This document shows, piece by piece, positions 1-11,125 of a stretch of 64,000 bases of DNA. Each line of letters opens with the position of its first letter. Position 1 is the stretch's first letter. The notes under the pieces are model-generated. The model did not search any database and was not told the DNA's origin. It saw nothing but the letters and a program-made list of their open reading frames with translations. A program made the translations under genes and the position numbers. Source of the DNA: Epiperipatus broadwayi (Eukaryota; Onychophora; Udeonychophora; Euonychophora; Peripatidae); contig JAQFVV010000063.1 of the NCBI GenBank assembly GCA_028023455.1, positions 4,886,794-4,950,793 of the forward strand, written 5' to 3'.

Positions 1-20
1 AAATATAACTTTATACATTT

Positions 21-187
21 GGCTGATAAATTATCATTATTTTTATAATTTTGTTTTGTATTTTGAACCCTTTTTAATAATAACAAGTGCTCCTTTGTTC
101 TTTTTTCCAATGTGCAAGTCGATTGACCTATATATCCACTGCCACACCTACAAGTCCATTTGTAAAAGATACAATTTTTATTTGACA
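21..187 (-). pseudogene. Penelope-like GIY-YIG endonuclease fragment, inverted copy
   Basis: Read on the minus strand, this segment encodes the start of a GIY-YIG endonuclease: a C-R-C-G followed by a YIG motif, then T-L-E-K-R and an E-H pair, as in the C-terminal nuclease of Penelope-like retroelements. It is an inverted, nearly identical partial copy of the plus-strand fragment at 270-434, with a ~80-bp spacer. It has no start codon and no RT domain, so it is a 5'-truncated relic. Partial copies joined in inverted orientation are known for Penelope-like elements; the family assignment comes from motif recognition only. Confidence 0.65.
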
Positions 188-269
188 ATAAAGGTATATG
201 TGATACTGCATTTTATGCACCACCTACATTAAATAAATTAATAAATAATTCAGAAGATAAGACTTTATA

Positions 270-640
270 GTCAAATAAAAATTGTATCATTTACAAATGG
301 ACATGTAGATGTGGCAGTGTATATATAGGTGAATTGAGGTGCACATTGGAAAAAAGAACAAAGGACCACTTGTTATTATTAAAAAGGGTTCAAAATACAA
401 AACAAAATTATAAAAATAATGATAATTTATCAGCTTCTGTCTTTTATGACCATAATAAATCATATATATATATATATATGGTTTTGATTTTAATTATAGT
501 AATGTAAAAATATTGGAAACTGAAAGAAATAATAATATTAAAATTAAAGAAGCATTGTTAATATATAAATACAAGCAAGATTTAATTAATAGGCAAGCAG
601 CAGATGTTAAGATCATAGAATTATGGGAAAGTTGACATCA
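270..640 (+). pseudogene. Penelope-like element GIY-YIG endonuclease remnant
   Basis: The reading frame from about 282 gives WTCRCGSVYIGEL, then TLEKRTKDH, a degraded S-A-x-x-x-x-H region, FDFNYSNVKILETERN, and an IKEALLIYK...INRQ tail. This is the order of conserved blocks in the GIY-YIG endonuclease of Penelope-like elements (CG-xYIG, LexR-xxxH, the H/FDF region, REA-x-EI, NR). A short (TA)n tract at about 462-478 lies inside the domain and shifts the frame, and a stop follows near 635. No upstream RT is present, so this is a truncated, inactive copy. The domain call is fairly secure; the subfamily is unknown. Confidence 0.72.
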
Positions 641-793
641 TGGAATTATGGAAAAGCTGACATTTTAAAAGTACTAGTTGACAAAAACTACAAAGATAGT
701 TGAAAGTGCTTCTAAGTGACAGTTATAGATATATTTTTATAAACTTTTAAATACTGTATTTTCTAATATTTATTTATAAATTTACACTCACAT

Positions 794-1905
794 ATATAAA
801 GAGCCTGCTAATAGCCCTAAACAAGCTTATTTTTTATGATAAATGCTACAAGAGAAAGTACCCGAAGCCTTTATTTATGACTGTCCCAACCCCCAGACAG
901 GTAATGAGCTATGGCTGTCTTCAGTAAGTAGATAAGACATTAGATTCAAAATACTAACTCAACCAAGCATTTATCTAATTCTTAAATATTAAAAAAAAGA
1001 TATAAATCTTCAGACACCTACATGTATTCAAATTCGGCTTTTTAACTAAAGAAACTATTTGGGCCTTAACTAAATTCAGTCATCCTATATATTAGTAGGC
1101 TTAGCAATTTAATATAGGCAAAACCGTAATAGGCAAATTATAATTTGTAGTAAAAATCAGTCACATGTCACATGACCTATATAGCTTGCATTATCAATAT
1201 GTAATATATAAAGAGCCTGCTAATAGCTCTAAAGAAACTTATTATTTTAATGATAAATGCTACAAGAGAAAGTACATAAAGCCTTTATCTATGATTGACC
1301 CCATCACTAGACCAGTTTTGAGCTATGGCTCTCTTCATTGAGGAGTTAAGACACTAGATTCAGAATACTAACTCAAGCCAATCATCTAACTAATTCTTAA
1401 ATATTAAGAAAAAGTTCTAAATCTTCAGACACCTACATGTCTTCAAATTAACCCCTTTTCAAAAGAAACTATATGGTCCTGAACTAAATTGAATGATCCC
1501 GTACAATAGTAGGCTTAGCAATTTAATATAACCAAAGCCTTAATAGCAAAATTATAATATTAATAAAAATCAGGCACATATCACATGACCTATATAGCTT
1601 GCATTACCAATATGTAATATACAAAGAGCCTGCTAAACAAGCTTATTTTTTTATTTTTTTATGATAAATGCTATAAAAAAAGTAACTGAAGCCTTTATCT
1701 ATGATTGTCTCTATCCCCAGACCAGTTTTGATCTATGGCTCTCATCAGTGATGAGCTAGAACATTAGATTCAAAATACTAGCTCAAGCCAAGCATTTATC
1801 TAATTCTTAAATATTAGAAAAAATATCTAAATCTTCAGACACCTACATGTCTTCAAATTAACATCTTTAACTAAAGAAACTATATGAGTCCGATCTAACT
1901 GGGAA
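794..1905 (+). repeat. Tandem array of three ~411-bp monomers (direct)
   Basis: Three diverged direct units begin near 794, 1205 and 1617, each opening with AAGAGCCTGCTAA. They share internal blocks: a GATAAATGCTA block, an AGCTATGGCTCTC block, a CAGACACCTACATGT block and, near the unit end, a CACATGACCTATATAGC block. The period is 411-412 bp and there is no open frame. The block order resembles the ~0.4-kb monomers in front of the LINE at 40 kb (a GGCTCTCATCAGTGA-like block, then GACACCTA...TCTTCAAA, then CTATATGRGTC), so this is probably a detached 5' array of a related element. Confidence 0.75.
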
Positions 1906-2515
1906 TCAAATGTTCTAGATCCTCACTGAAGAGAGCCATTGCTTGAAACCAGTCTGAGTGTGGGAATAATCATAGATAAAGGCTTCAGGTACTTTTTTGT
2001 AGCATTTATCATAAAAAAGCTTGTTTAGAGCTATTAGCAGGCTTTTTATATAATGCATATTGGTAATGCAAGCTATATAGGTCATGTGACACATGACTGA
2101 TTTTTACTAGTATTATAATTTTGCTAATAGGGCTTTGGCCATATTAAATTGCTAAACCTATTAATATATGGGATGACTGAATTTAGTTCAGGCACCATAT
2201 AGTTTCTTTAGTTAAAGAGCTGAATTTGAAGACATGTAGGTGTCTGAAGATTTAGATCTTTTTCTTAATATTTAGAAATTAGATAAATGCTTGGGTTGGG
2301 TTAGTATTTTGAATCTAATGTCCTAGCTCCTCACTGTAGAGAGCCATAGTTCAAAACTAGTCTGGGGATGGGGACAATCATAGATAAAGGCTTCAGGTAC
2401 TTTCTCTTGTAACATTTATCATAAAAAAAGCTTGTTTAGAGCTAGCTATCAGCAGGATCTCTATATATTACATATTGGTAATGGAAGCTATATAGGTCAT
2501 GTGACTGATTTATAC
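1906..2515 (-). repeat. Inverted continuation of the ~411-bp monomer array
   Basis: From about 1906 the same monomer runs in reverse complement: the unit start appears inverted near 2016-2050 and 2440-2470, about 420 bp apart. Together with the upstream units this makes a foldback array of three forward and two reverse monomers. It ends in a (TA)n tract at about 2517-2540. Confidence 0.72.
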
Positions 2516-3981
2516 TAATATATATATATATATATATATTTCTAAAAGAGTATATATTAGCTGATAACTGTTTTTTTTTAAAATTATTAATTACTTCTTA
2601 GAACTTAAAAACAATGCATTAATTGCTAAAATAATTATTATATTAAATTTATCATATTTCAATTAATTAATAAAATGATTATCGAAATGAAAAATAAATG
2701 ACTCTCATTAAAAGCTTTCATTATGTAATTTTTTAAATAAATATAATTATAAAAACTAATTGTTTTTAATATTATTTAGAACATTTGAATAATTTCTATA
2801 AAATTATTAATTTATAAATAAAATTACTTTTTCATACATATAATTATTCATAATAAACTTGTTGATATATATATATATATATATATATATTACCGTAGAT
2901 CTACTTGTATATTGTGAACAATTTGCCTTCTGATCCTATAGGCTGACAATTGAAAAATTTGGTGGGTAAACATTTTTTCAACGTTTTTTCTCTGTGGAAG
3001 ATATTTTTGAAGAAGTATTTTTTCTGCTTTGAATATTTAAAGGCTGTTTGCCTTAGTCATACTTCAAATAAAATTGGACAATTGACTTGCACGAAGTTCA
3101 TTTCAAGCACAACCATTCAACATCATGCACTTTGGAATGACACCAGAAACCCATATAAGTATAGTATTAGTATATATTGTATTATTTATGATAATCAATG
3201 TGATTTAATATTAAAATGTTAATATTAAAATAAACTATTATTACATTTACATGGATTATTGAAAGCTATTCATGATATTTGATTATGAGAGATTTTCCTC
3301 TTGCAAATTGGTCAGATTTCACATGTGATTATAGTATGGTAACTAAATGATAAATGTTTCATGTTATTGGGATTACAATGTATAGCACATCAGTTATATA
3401 TATATATCTTGTGCTTTGGATTGAGATTATTTTATTTATTTAATACACTAGTGATGTGGTGTTAATTTAGTGTATTGCATAATATTAAGTGCCAGTAAAA
3501 GCTTATATATATATATATATAATTAAATAATTAATGTTTCATGTATTGTAATTGGAGAATATCTCTTACCACAATTATATATTTATATGTATTACAAATA
3601 GAGAACTATTTTAATTAAATAAATAAATTAATGAATTCTCTGAATGCTGAATGTGGACTAACATAATTTCAAACTTTTTAAAAATTGTTGAGTGGGGGTT
3701 TTATACTTTAATATTTTATTCATGGCTAGTATTGAAATAATATTAAACAAATTAAGTGGGATTTCATTTGCTTAACGTTACTTCAGATAAACCACGAGTA
3801 GATTATAAAAGTAGTGAAAGATCTCTTTCTAATTTTTCAAAAAATTGAAAATTATATTTTACTCTACAACAAATGTTTAATGGGAGTGATATATATATAT
3901 ATATATATTATTTTATTTTTACAACAAATGTTTAATGAAACTAATATATATATATATATGAAACCAGTAAACACAGACAAT

Positions 3982-4074
<93 letters not shown>

Positions 4075-4780
4075 TCTGCATGCATTTCAGACTATTCATG
4101 GCAGCATGAGTAATAAGTAATGGAATGACTTTCAAATATGGAAGTTAATTAGTGCCTGACCAAAATTATCTTCAGCTTTTTTGTAGGGATAGGATGTTGC
4201 ATTATAAGGCTAGGGTATTTATTCTACAACAAATATAGGCTAGGTATTGATTTCAATTTTTTTCTTTTTCAGTCTTGAAATCAGCATGTCATAACATTGG
4301 TTACTTACCAATTCTAATTGTAATAAAGGAATTCTGTATTTATGGAATGACATTTCCACCTTAACTATACATGCAATATTTCTAACTTATTTATTTTTCT
4401 CATGTTTTAGTTAAAGAGCTTGAAAATTAAGAAATATATGATGGGTATAGGCTTAGTAGGCTAGTACTTCTTACTTTTAGGGATTGAACTTGAGACAGAA
4501 GTCATAACTTGCAAAGATTGTATGTTTAGGCAGTGCTGTTTAAGGATATCCTATATAATACAAAGTGAAAGGGTTCTAGAAAATGTGTTATAAGCAGAGA
4601 CTATCTTACAGTATGGTAGGTTATTAAATCTGGCTTACTTCTCATGATACATCTCATGACATTAATAAAAATATTATTATTGCTAATCATAATAAGATAA
4701 GATATTGTAGTTAATCTAAAGATAAGTATTATAAATATATTTTTTCTAACTAGATGTATGTTAAATGTTCAAGTTTAACT
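2516..4780. other. AT-rich gene-free stretch with (TA)n tracts
   Basis: I see no gene here. The stretch holds several (TA)n tracts, near 2866-2890, 3504-3521, 3889-3908 and 3943-3958, with the longest at 3984-4071. The open frames across the longest tract are poly-(Ile-Tyr) readings of the dinucleotide and are not genes. Confidence 0.7.
3984..4071. repeat. (TA)n microsatellite, 88 bp
   Basis: An uninterrupted alternating TA tract. The flanks show no terminal structure of a mobile element. Confidence 0.95.
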
Positions 4781-4967
4781 TAATACAAACTATCCAAAAT
4801 GAGAATAGAAAATGGATAAAAAGCCATAAAGATTAATGCTTATGTTCTTGGAATACCTTATTGTAACAATGAAGGGCTAATTTAATTCAAACTTAGCTTT
4901 TACATTATTTCACATACTCCAATAATAGATTCAGAGTAGAATTATTATATAAATAGTATAAAAAGTT

Positions 4968-5230
4968 TTTTTTCTTTTGGGAAACTTTAATGCACATATT
5001 GATACAAATAATAATTCACTGAAAATAATGATAGGATGCCTTAAATTCAAATGATTTGTTGTTGTTCTATTTTTGCATAATGCATGGACTGACTATCACT
5101 AAACCTTGTTTAGACAAAAAATCATTATAAAGAAACATGAATGCATTCATGTTCAAAATAATGACATTTCATAGATTACATTGTAATTAGAAGTCACAAT
5201 ATATTGATAGATCACTTCGAGATTAAAATG
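4968..5230 (+). pseudogene. Decayed LINE APE-type endonuclease fragment
   Basis: The plus strand reads LLGNFNAHIDTN, matching the G-D-F-N-A-x-I-G block of LINE apurinic endonucleases. About 130 bp on comes a degraded W-M-H-x-x-S-K-x-x-H-x-x-D-Y-I block that is typical of the endonuclease of common invertebrate LINEs. Several in-frame stops separate the two. The fragment may belong with the RT remnant at 7160-8000. The block order supports the call, but clade and boundaries are uncertain. Confidence 0.5.
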
Positions 5231-5459
5231 ATAGATCTGTTAAAAACATGATAATATTCCCATTCATAAGAAAATGTTGATGTTTCTCCTTAGGAAGTGT
5301 CTGTTATACATATTAGATTTCAATATTCATTAACCACTAACACTGCTAACTTGAATTTTCAGGATTGTCATATTACTGAGGTATAAAATTCTCATAATGA
5401 ATGTGTTATAGATACAAATAAATCCAATCCTATAAACAATGAGGATTGCCAATTCCTCA

Positions 5460-5790
5460 ACAAACTTTGTGATAATTGCTTAGCCAGAGCCAGCACTTTA
5501 AAAATCTCTGTCAGCAACCCCTCCCCCAAACCCCTGACCATTGTTTTGTGCTTTGGCACTCCTCAGAGAGGTGCCAGGTTAGGTTCAGACACTAGATCTA
5601 AAAAATGCCAACCCAAAGCCAAGCACTTATCTAAAAGTTAACTATTGAGTGGAAAATTTTCCTGACAGAGATATTTTAAGTTCTGGATCTGGCTAAGCAT
5701 TTATCACAAAGCTTGTTGAGGAATTGGCAATCCTCATTGTTTATAACTTACAAGGTTAAGAGACAGGGTCATGTGATCTATGACTCTTGT
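5460..5790. repeat. Single diverged copy of the ~0.4-kb monomer family
   Basis: This segment has the family's block order: a Y-run with CCAAACC, a TTGGCACTCCTCAGAGAGG block, a CTAGATCTAAAAAATGCC block, then AAGCCAAGCACTTATC, with a CATGTGATCTATGACTC block at the end. It also contains a short internal inverted repeat pairing GAGGATTGCCAATTCCTCAACAA (about 5440-5462) with its complement near 5717-5740. No coding capacity. Confidence 0.5.
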
Positions 5791-6526
5791 TTTGAAAATC
5801 TATTCCTATGTTTGCTAAAAGAATAAATTACAATTGGCTATCTTATAATAATCCTACTTTTAATGATTTGATTAAAAGAAAACCTATGATATTTTCTGGG
5901 CTTGGAAGAATAATACAATTAAATGTATAATTCTGTAATAAATATAAATATTTAAAGAGCAGATGTTCAACAACTTATAAAAATGCTTAAAATGATTGAA
6001 GTTTAAAATGGCAAAGGAATTACAAATTTTTGCTGATCACGTTCATGACACACTAAAAGCAATGTAAAGAACCAAGAAATTGTATTACAATCCTTTTAAA
6101 TCCAGCATTGACATTCTCTTGTATGGTTCAATAACATTGTGATCATCTTTAAAATAAAGATATTAGAAGTAAACTTTCCATTTTATCTACTAACTTAGAT
6201 TTGAATTAAGATGTCCAGATTATAAAAGTCAAAACAGCTGTTTGTAATATTAAAAATGGGGGGGAAAATGCAAGTCTTGGTTAAATACCTGGAAAAGTAT
6301 TAAAATATAATGGTAATGGGTTATATTGGAATGGGTTTTAGGAATAAGACTCATAAAGTTGCATAATTGATCTTATGTATGCATCTTTTGTTCCAATTTT
6401 TACAAATAAATAAGATATACAAAATTGTAGTAATTGCCATGAAGTATCATTTTCAACCACAGCAAAAGTACTTTATAAGATTTTTTTGACTAGATTTCTT
6501 CCAGTAATTGATGAATATGAAAAACA

Positions 6527-7027
6527 CCTATACATAAAAACATATACAAGATATGCTTAAAATTTGAATAAAGTTTACAATTTTTCCCTAGTCCACTTTC
6601 AACTAAATTATATTAGTCATAGTGATGAGATCTGATGGAGGGGAGAAGATAATCAGCTTTATTAGAGAAAGGTGAATGGGTGATTAGAATAAATGAATAA
6701 CTAATTATTTGCTTAAATAAACCATTTTTAGAGAGGGAAATGCAGGAAACAGCTTTTTTTTATCTCTCACAAATGTGCCAGGCCAAAATGCTATTATCAA
6801 GAAAGACTCCTGCATTCTCCTGTCTAAAAAATGGCATAGTTAAGCAAATAATTAGCTATTCAGTTACATTAATCACCCATTCACATTTTACTAATAAAGC
6901 CAGCAATTTTCTCCCCTCTCAGATGCCATGGCTATGACTAATATAACTTAGTGAAAAGTGCACTAGACAAAAATTGTGAACTTTATTTAGATTTTAAACA
7001 TATCTCGTATACGTTTTTGAATGTAGA
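6527..7027. mobile_element. Foldback (MITE-like) element, ~0.5 kb
   Basis: The arms at about 6527-6747 and 6808-7027 are reverse complements with scattered mismatches, joined by a ~60-bp centre. Matching landmarks are AGTCCACTTTCAACTAA against TTAGTGAAAAGTGCACT, and GAATGGGTGATTA against TAATCACCCATTC. The short open frame across the right arm is incidental. The size, lack of coding and long terminal inverted repeats fit a non-autonomous foldback or MITE. I could not define a target duplication. Confidence 0.7.
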
Positions 7028-7159
7028 TATTTTGCATATTACATTCTGAGATAATGCATACCAAAATTTTTCATATTATAATTCATGAATGGTTATCAGA
7101 ATACAATGTAGCATTACAAAATTAAGCAATATTATAGATTTAGATTTTGTTTCCATAAA

Positions 7160-8000
7160 AATGGAAGAAAAGTATGAGATCAAAAAAGTGACTGATATAT
7201 TGTTTTTATTGGTTTGGTCAAGACATATGACTCAATCAAATAGGTATACCAAATTGTTTGAAATTAGTTGGCTGTTTATCAAAGCGTAAAAATATTATAC
7301 ACCTTCAACATAATAGAATGAGAGAAAATGTTTTTATTACAAGTAAAAAAATCTGAAGCATTTGAAATAACAACTGGAATTAAATAAATATACGTATTTG
7401 TTCCAACATTGCTTTTGATTTGAATTACAGTGACTTTTTTTTCATATGTCATAGCAACATCCAGGAGGCAAACCCACAACCATCTGCAACCAACTACTTG
7501 CTTGCAAGGTTGCTGTGATGACCTCTCAGCTAACAACGCTTGACAATTACAGTGACTTTTGGAAGCATTTACAAACAACTTAACAATACAAAGATCAAAA
7601 AGTGATATAGGTTTGACAGTGGAATTTTATAATTTGAAATGATTAAAATCAAAAAAGAAAAAAATCCACCATTTGATTTACAATATGTTGATGATAGTGC
7701 TGTTTGGCAATTTAATTTAATAGATAATCTGTATGCACTTAATATTTTGAATGCAACTTATAAACACTTTTGTATACAAATTAATAATCCGAAAAGCTCA
7801 AGGTCTAAAAAATATCCTCAGCAACTTTTAACTTTTATGACTATCAATTTGAGAATATAAAACAGTTTAAAGATCTTGGTGGTTTTATAAGTAGAAAAGT
7901 GAACTTAAATATTATGGCCAATACTGGTTCCAATGTGTTGATGTTTTTAACAAATTAAAAAATATAGTATTTTATCACAGAATAATAATTCTTTTTAAAA
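7160..8000 (+). pseudogene. Decayed LINE reverse transcriptase fragment
   Basis: Around 7210-7240 a frame carries a degraded T-Y-D-S-I block, corresponding to the RT catalytic region A. At 7670-7720 the frame reads FDLQYVDDSAVWQF, an RT box C with YVDD, followed by an F-C-I-Q-I-N-N-P-K-S stretch (the usual G-L-x-I-N-x-x-K-T block) and an F-K-D-L-G-G block near 7868. Stops and shifts interrupt the domain and a SINE is inserted between boxes A and C (7439-7544). It is a non-LTR RT relic; the clade is not resolved. Confidence 0.6.
7439..7544 (-). mobile_element. tRNA-Gly-derived mini-SINE with 16-bp target duplications
   Basis: On the minus strand this is a ~75-nt tRNA-Gly-like head (A box near GCTGAGAGGTC, a CCTTGCAAGCA anticodon region, a degraded B box TGGGTTTGCCTCC), then a CTATGACA linker and an A-run tail. 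It is bounded by a perfect duplication of AATTACAGTGACTTTT at 7423-7438 and 7545-7560, the signature of LINE-mediated retroposition. It lies inside a decayed LINE RT and is therefore younger than it. Related copies are at 29932, 53402 and 57481. Confidence 0.85.
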
Positions 8001-8670
8001 AAAATTGGAATCTCTATCAGTGCAATATAAAGGCATTAAGAAATAATTTTCTATAAAAGTTTAAAAATACTCTGATAAGATAAATAAATCAATATGTTCT
8101 TCAGCTTTCTGAATGTGAAGGTATAAAATCCTATATTGTAAAATTGTACTTTCATAGGACTAAACATGGGCATGATTTTTGTGAGAGAGGTAGGTCCTAT
8201 TTATATTATAAGAATTATTATCTTAAAGACATTTTCTAAAGATGGGCAATGATGATTTTTTCAATTAATATAGGTATAAGCAAAGAGCTGCAATTAATAG
8301 TGGTATTGAAGTATTACAGAAAAAAAGACTTATGATAAAATATCAAAGAAAGAAACAGAACAGCATATTTATTTGTGAGCATATTTATGTTTCAGATTGG
8401 TTTGCATAGTAGACATAGATAATTATTTTTATTCCCTGTGAGTTTAAATGATTCTATTTGTTTCAGAGTGGTTGCCTTGACAACAGATTAAGATTGTTGA
8501 TTGTTAGTGATGGAACAAACCTCCTCTACTTATGCACTTTGAATAGATAGTACTCCATCTCAATATATATTTTAAAAGAATAGGTGACTATCCATTTTTT
8601 TAAAACATTTATTGATATGGAGCGCTTTCTATTCATAGCGCATGAGTTGAAGTTGGCATCAATCGAAATT

Positions 8671-8742
8671 ACATACATACATACATACGTACATACATAC
8701 ATACATACATACATACATACACACATATATATATATATATAT
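8671..8742. repeat. Compound microsatellite (CATA)n-(CA)n-(TA)n
   Basis: A run of (CATA)n, interrupted once by CGTA, then CACACA and (TA)n. All three local open frames here are artefacts of the tetranucleotide repeat. Confidence 0.95.
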
Positions 8743-9669
8743 GAGTGTGGGTGTAGAAATAATATGTGTATGCTTGTAATACAATTCATTTTCATTATCT
8801 TTATTTATGAAATTTATTTTATAATAAAATGTTTTTAAAAAAATAATGATGATAAAACAATATTTGTCCTTGTTTAATTTTTTTGAGCTAGAAAATTTTG
8901 TTCTTATTAAAACAAGTTTATTCAGTAACTTCATTGAAAGTTTTAACAATATTTAGATGATTTTTTACAATGTAATTTTTCTAATGACGGTTTTATAAGA
9001 AAGAATAAAATATACTGGAAATAACTACTTAGGGATAAAATATAAGTTACAGATATTTTTTTAGAAAAATAGCTAACTGCTTTTTCTTTGCGGTGTATAT
9101 TTGGGATTTGAGTGAATTATCAGCGAGAGGATATAACTTTTTTTTACAATTTATTAGTTCAACGTTTGAGACTTAAAAGTCTATATAAGTTCAAACATAA
9201 ATAAAACAACAGTATTATGGAAAAATACAGTTTGACATATTTTTCAATAGTAAAATGCATAAAAATAAATTTGACTTATCTTTCAACTTTAGTGTTAATG
9301 TCTTCAAATGTAAAATAAAAATAGATAAAGTAAATTAAACTCTTTGTTTATTTGCTATAATTTGAATAAAAAGTAAAATCATTATGAGATACCAATGAGT
9401 AAGAAATGATTTATTCAAAGTCTTGCTTTACAATTTTACTTGCTTTCACAGTGTTTGTCAAATCAATGTATTGAAAAGACTCTCATAAAAAAGTTACTTA
9501 TTATATGGTAATTCTCGTTAAATTCGAAAAAAAAATATTTGTTTACTTTAAACTGTTACATACTTTCTTATTATTATTATTCATGAATGTTTAGTTATTG
9601 TTGATAAACTTATACGATTACGTGTGCTTATATATTGTTAAGTTATAGATTTATTTTTGTTTTATTTAA

Positions 9670-9880
9670 AAACATATTACATATATGTGTAGAGATGATA
9701 ACCTAAACCAACTGATGATTGCTGGTTGAGCATGAAATATGAATATTGGTGATTATTTATATTTTCGACATATATTTGTTCAAGTATGTCAGTGTTATGA
9801 GATAGAGTGGAGAGTGGTGGGTCATGTGAAAGTCTGTGCTCATGTACCCTATATATTACATATATTGGCACTGGTATGTA
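9670..9880 (+). repeat. Dispersed repeat F, diverged copy
   Basis: Shares blocks in the same order with the copies at 61030-61290 and 62455-62740: a GATTGCTGGTTGAGCATGAAATA-like block, an ATTGGTGATTAT block, then GATAGAGTGGAGAG and a GTCATGTG block. This copy has no internal long (TA)n. No coding capacity; the origin of the family is unclear. Confidence 0.45.
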
Positions 9881-10259
9881 ATAAGCCTGTATTTTAATTA
9901 CAAATAAAAATAAAAGAGAATCATTTTATAGTAAGTTAAAAAATGCTTGAAATCAGTAAAGTAGAATGGATCAAGAAATATCTGATGTTAAATATAATAT
10001 GCAAAAAAAAATAAAATTTATCCTGTATTAAATAAATATTAAAAAGAAGAATTATTGAAGCTTCTTATTTAGCTTATAATGTAGACACCTTTGTAATTGT
10101 GCAAATCTTTGTACGTTATTTATGACATATTTTTATGAATAAATGAATAATGAATAACAGTTATTTACTGAATTTATTCTGAAGTTAGCAATTTTATTAC
10201 TTCAACTAAATGAATGATTATCTTAGTACTAATAAATAGTTATTAGGCCTAAGTTATAT

Positions 10260-10760
10260 TTGAATGATGTGATGATGTGATGTGATGAATTGTGGCTTAT
10301 TCTTAAACGAAGTCAAGAATATCTCAGCAATTATGCCCAGATAAACCTGTTAGCCACTTTATTTTCCATTCCCCACTCTAAATTTCCCCATATTCTGCTC
10401 CATCCCATTTCCACAACATAATCTTTGTCAACTCTATAACCTTTATATCTAAATCCCCTTTATCTTTTCCCAAACCAGCAAAAAAACCAATAACTCACTT
10501 TCTGTATAATCACTTTTTTCATATTTATTCTTCCATAACTTTATTATATGTACCCTTTCTGTTTTCAAGCACTTACATTCAATTAACAAATGCCTAATAT
10601 TTTCTATTCCTTCCTTACATAATTTACAAAATAAATCACCCATTTTTTTCCCATTTACATGTCAAGTATATTGTCTTGTAGCTAAAGATCCCATTCGAGC
10701 CTTAAATAATAAACTACTTTCCTTACTATTATCACATATTAACTCACACCTAATATTCTG
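10260..10760 (-). pseudogene. LINE-C, 3' segment: terminal CCHC domain and tail
   Basis: The minus strand reads a long frame with LFKARMGSLATRQYT and then CKLCKEGIENIRHLLIEC, a C-x2-C-x8-H-x4-C motif. This is the C-terminal zinc finger found after the RT in several LINE clades. Downstream, on the minus strand, the element ends in a short (ATCAC)-type repeat near 10262-10290, which looks like a simple-repeat tail. This is the 3' end of the split LINE whose RT lies at 11123-12100 and 14622-15640. It has been separated from the RT by a tandem repeat and a (TA)n block. Confidence 0.65.
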
Positions 10761-10905
10761 TGTTTTTCTGAAGGTTTGTGATGATGGTGTTCTAGCTGTA
10801 TTTTTATATTGGACTATTTCCATCATCTAATATGTGTGTTGAATGTCTTTAGAAAAGTTTAATTTTTAGTTAAATATTCCAAATGCATTCAACTGTTAGT
10901 AATAT
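10760..10905 (+). mobile_element. Short element E, copy inserted in LINE-C
   Basis: The sequence starting GTGTTTTTCTGAAGGTTTGTG matches the left part of the 196-bp insertion at 55291-55486 over ~85 bp or more, including a TTATATTGGACTATTT block and a TTGAATGTCTT block. Both copies lie inside decayed LINE 3' regions. In this copy the right end runs into a 42-bp tandem repeat and (TA)n, so its target duplication cannot be seen. Confidence 0.55.
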
Positions 10906-11041
10906 CACAGCAAACAGGTTAGTATATGCACCAACTGTTAGTAATATCACAGCAAACAAATGTTAATAATATCACAGCAAACAGGTTAGTATATGCACTA
11001 ACTGTTAGTAATATCACAGCAAACAGGTTAGTATATGCACA
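10890..11041. repeat. ~42-bp tandem repeat, four copies
   Basis: The unit begins AACTGTTAGTAATATCACAG and ends TTAGTATATGCAC. Copies start near 10890, 10932, 10961 (shortened) and 10999. It is followed directly by the long (TA)n tract. Confidence 0.9.
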
Positions 11042-11048
11042 ACGTTTT

Positions 11049-11051
<3 letters not shown>

Positions 11052-11122
<71 letters not shown>
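11052..11122. repeat. (TA)n microsatellite, ~71 bp
   Basis: A pure TA tract separating the tandem repeat from the resumed LINE-C sequence. Poly-(Ile-Tyr) open frames here are artefacts. Confidence 0.95.

Positions 11123-11125
<3 letters not shown>

Noticed and set aside
3814-4135. Open frames on both strands across 3984-4071
   Set aside because: They are poly-(Ile-Tyr) readings of a (TA)n tract. The same applies near 8671-8742, 11052-11122 and 61114-61166.
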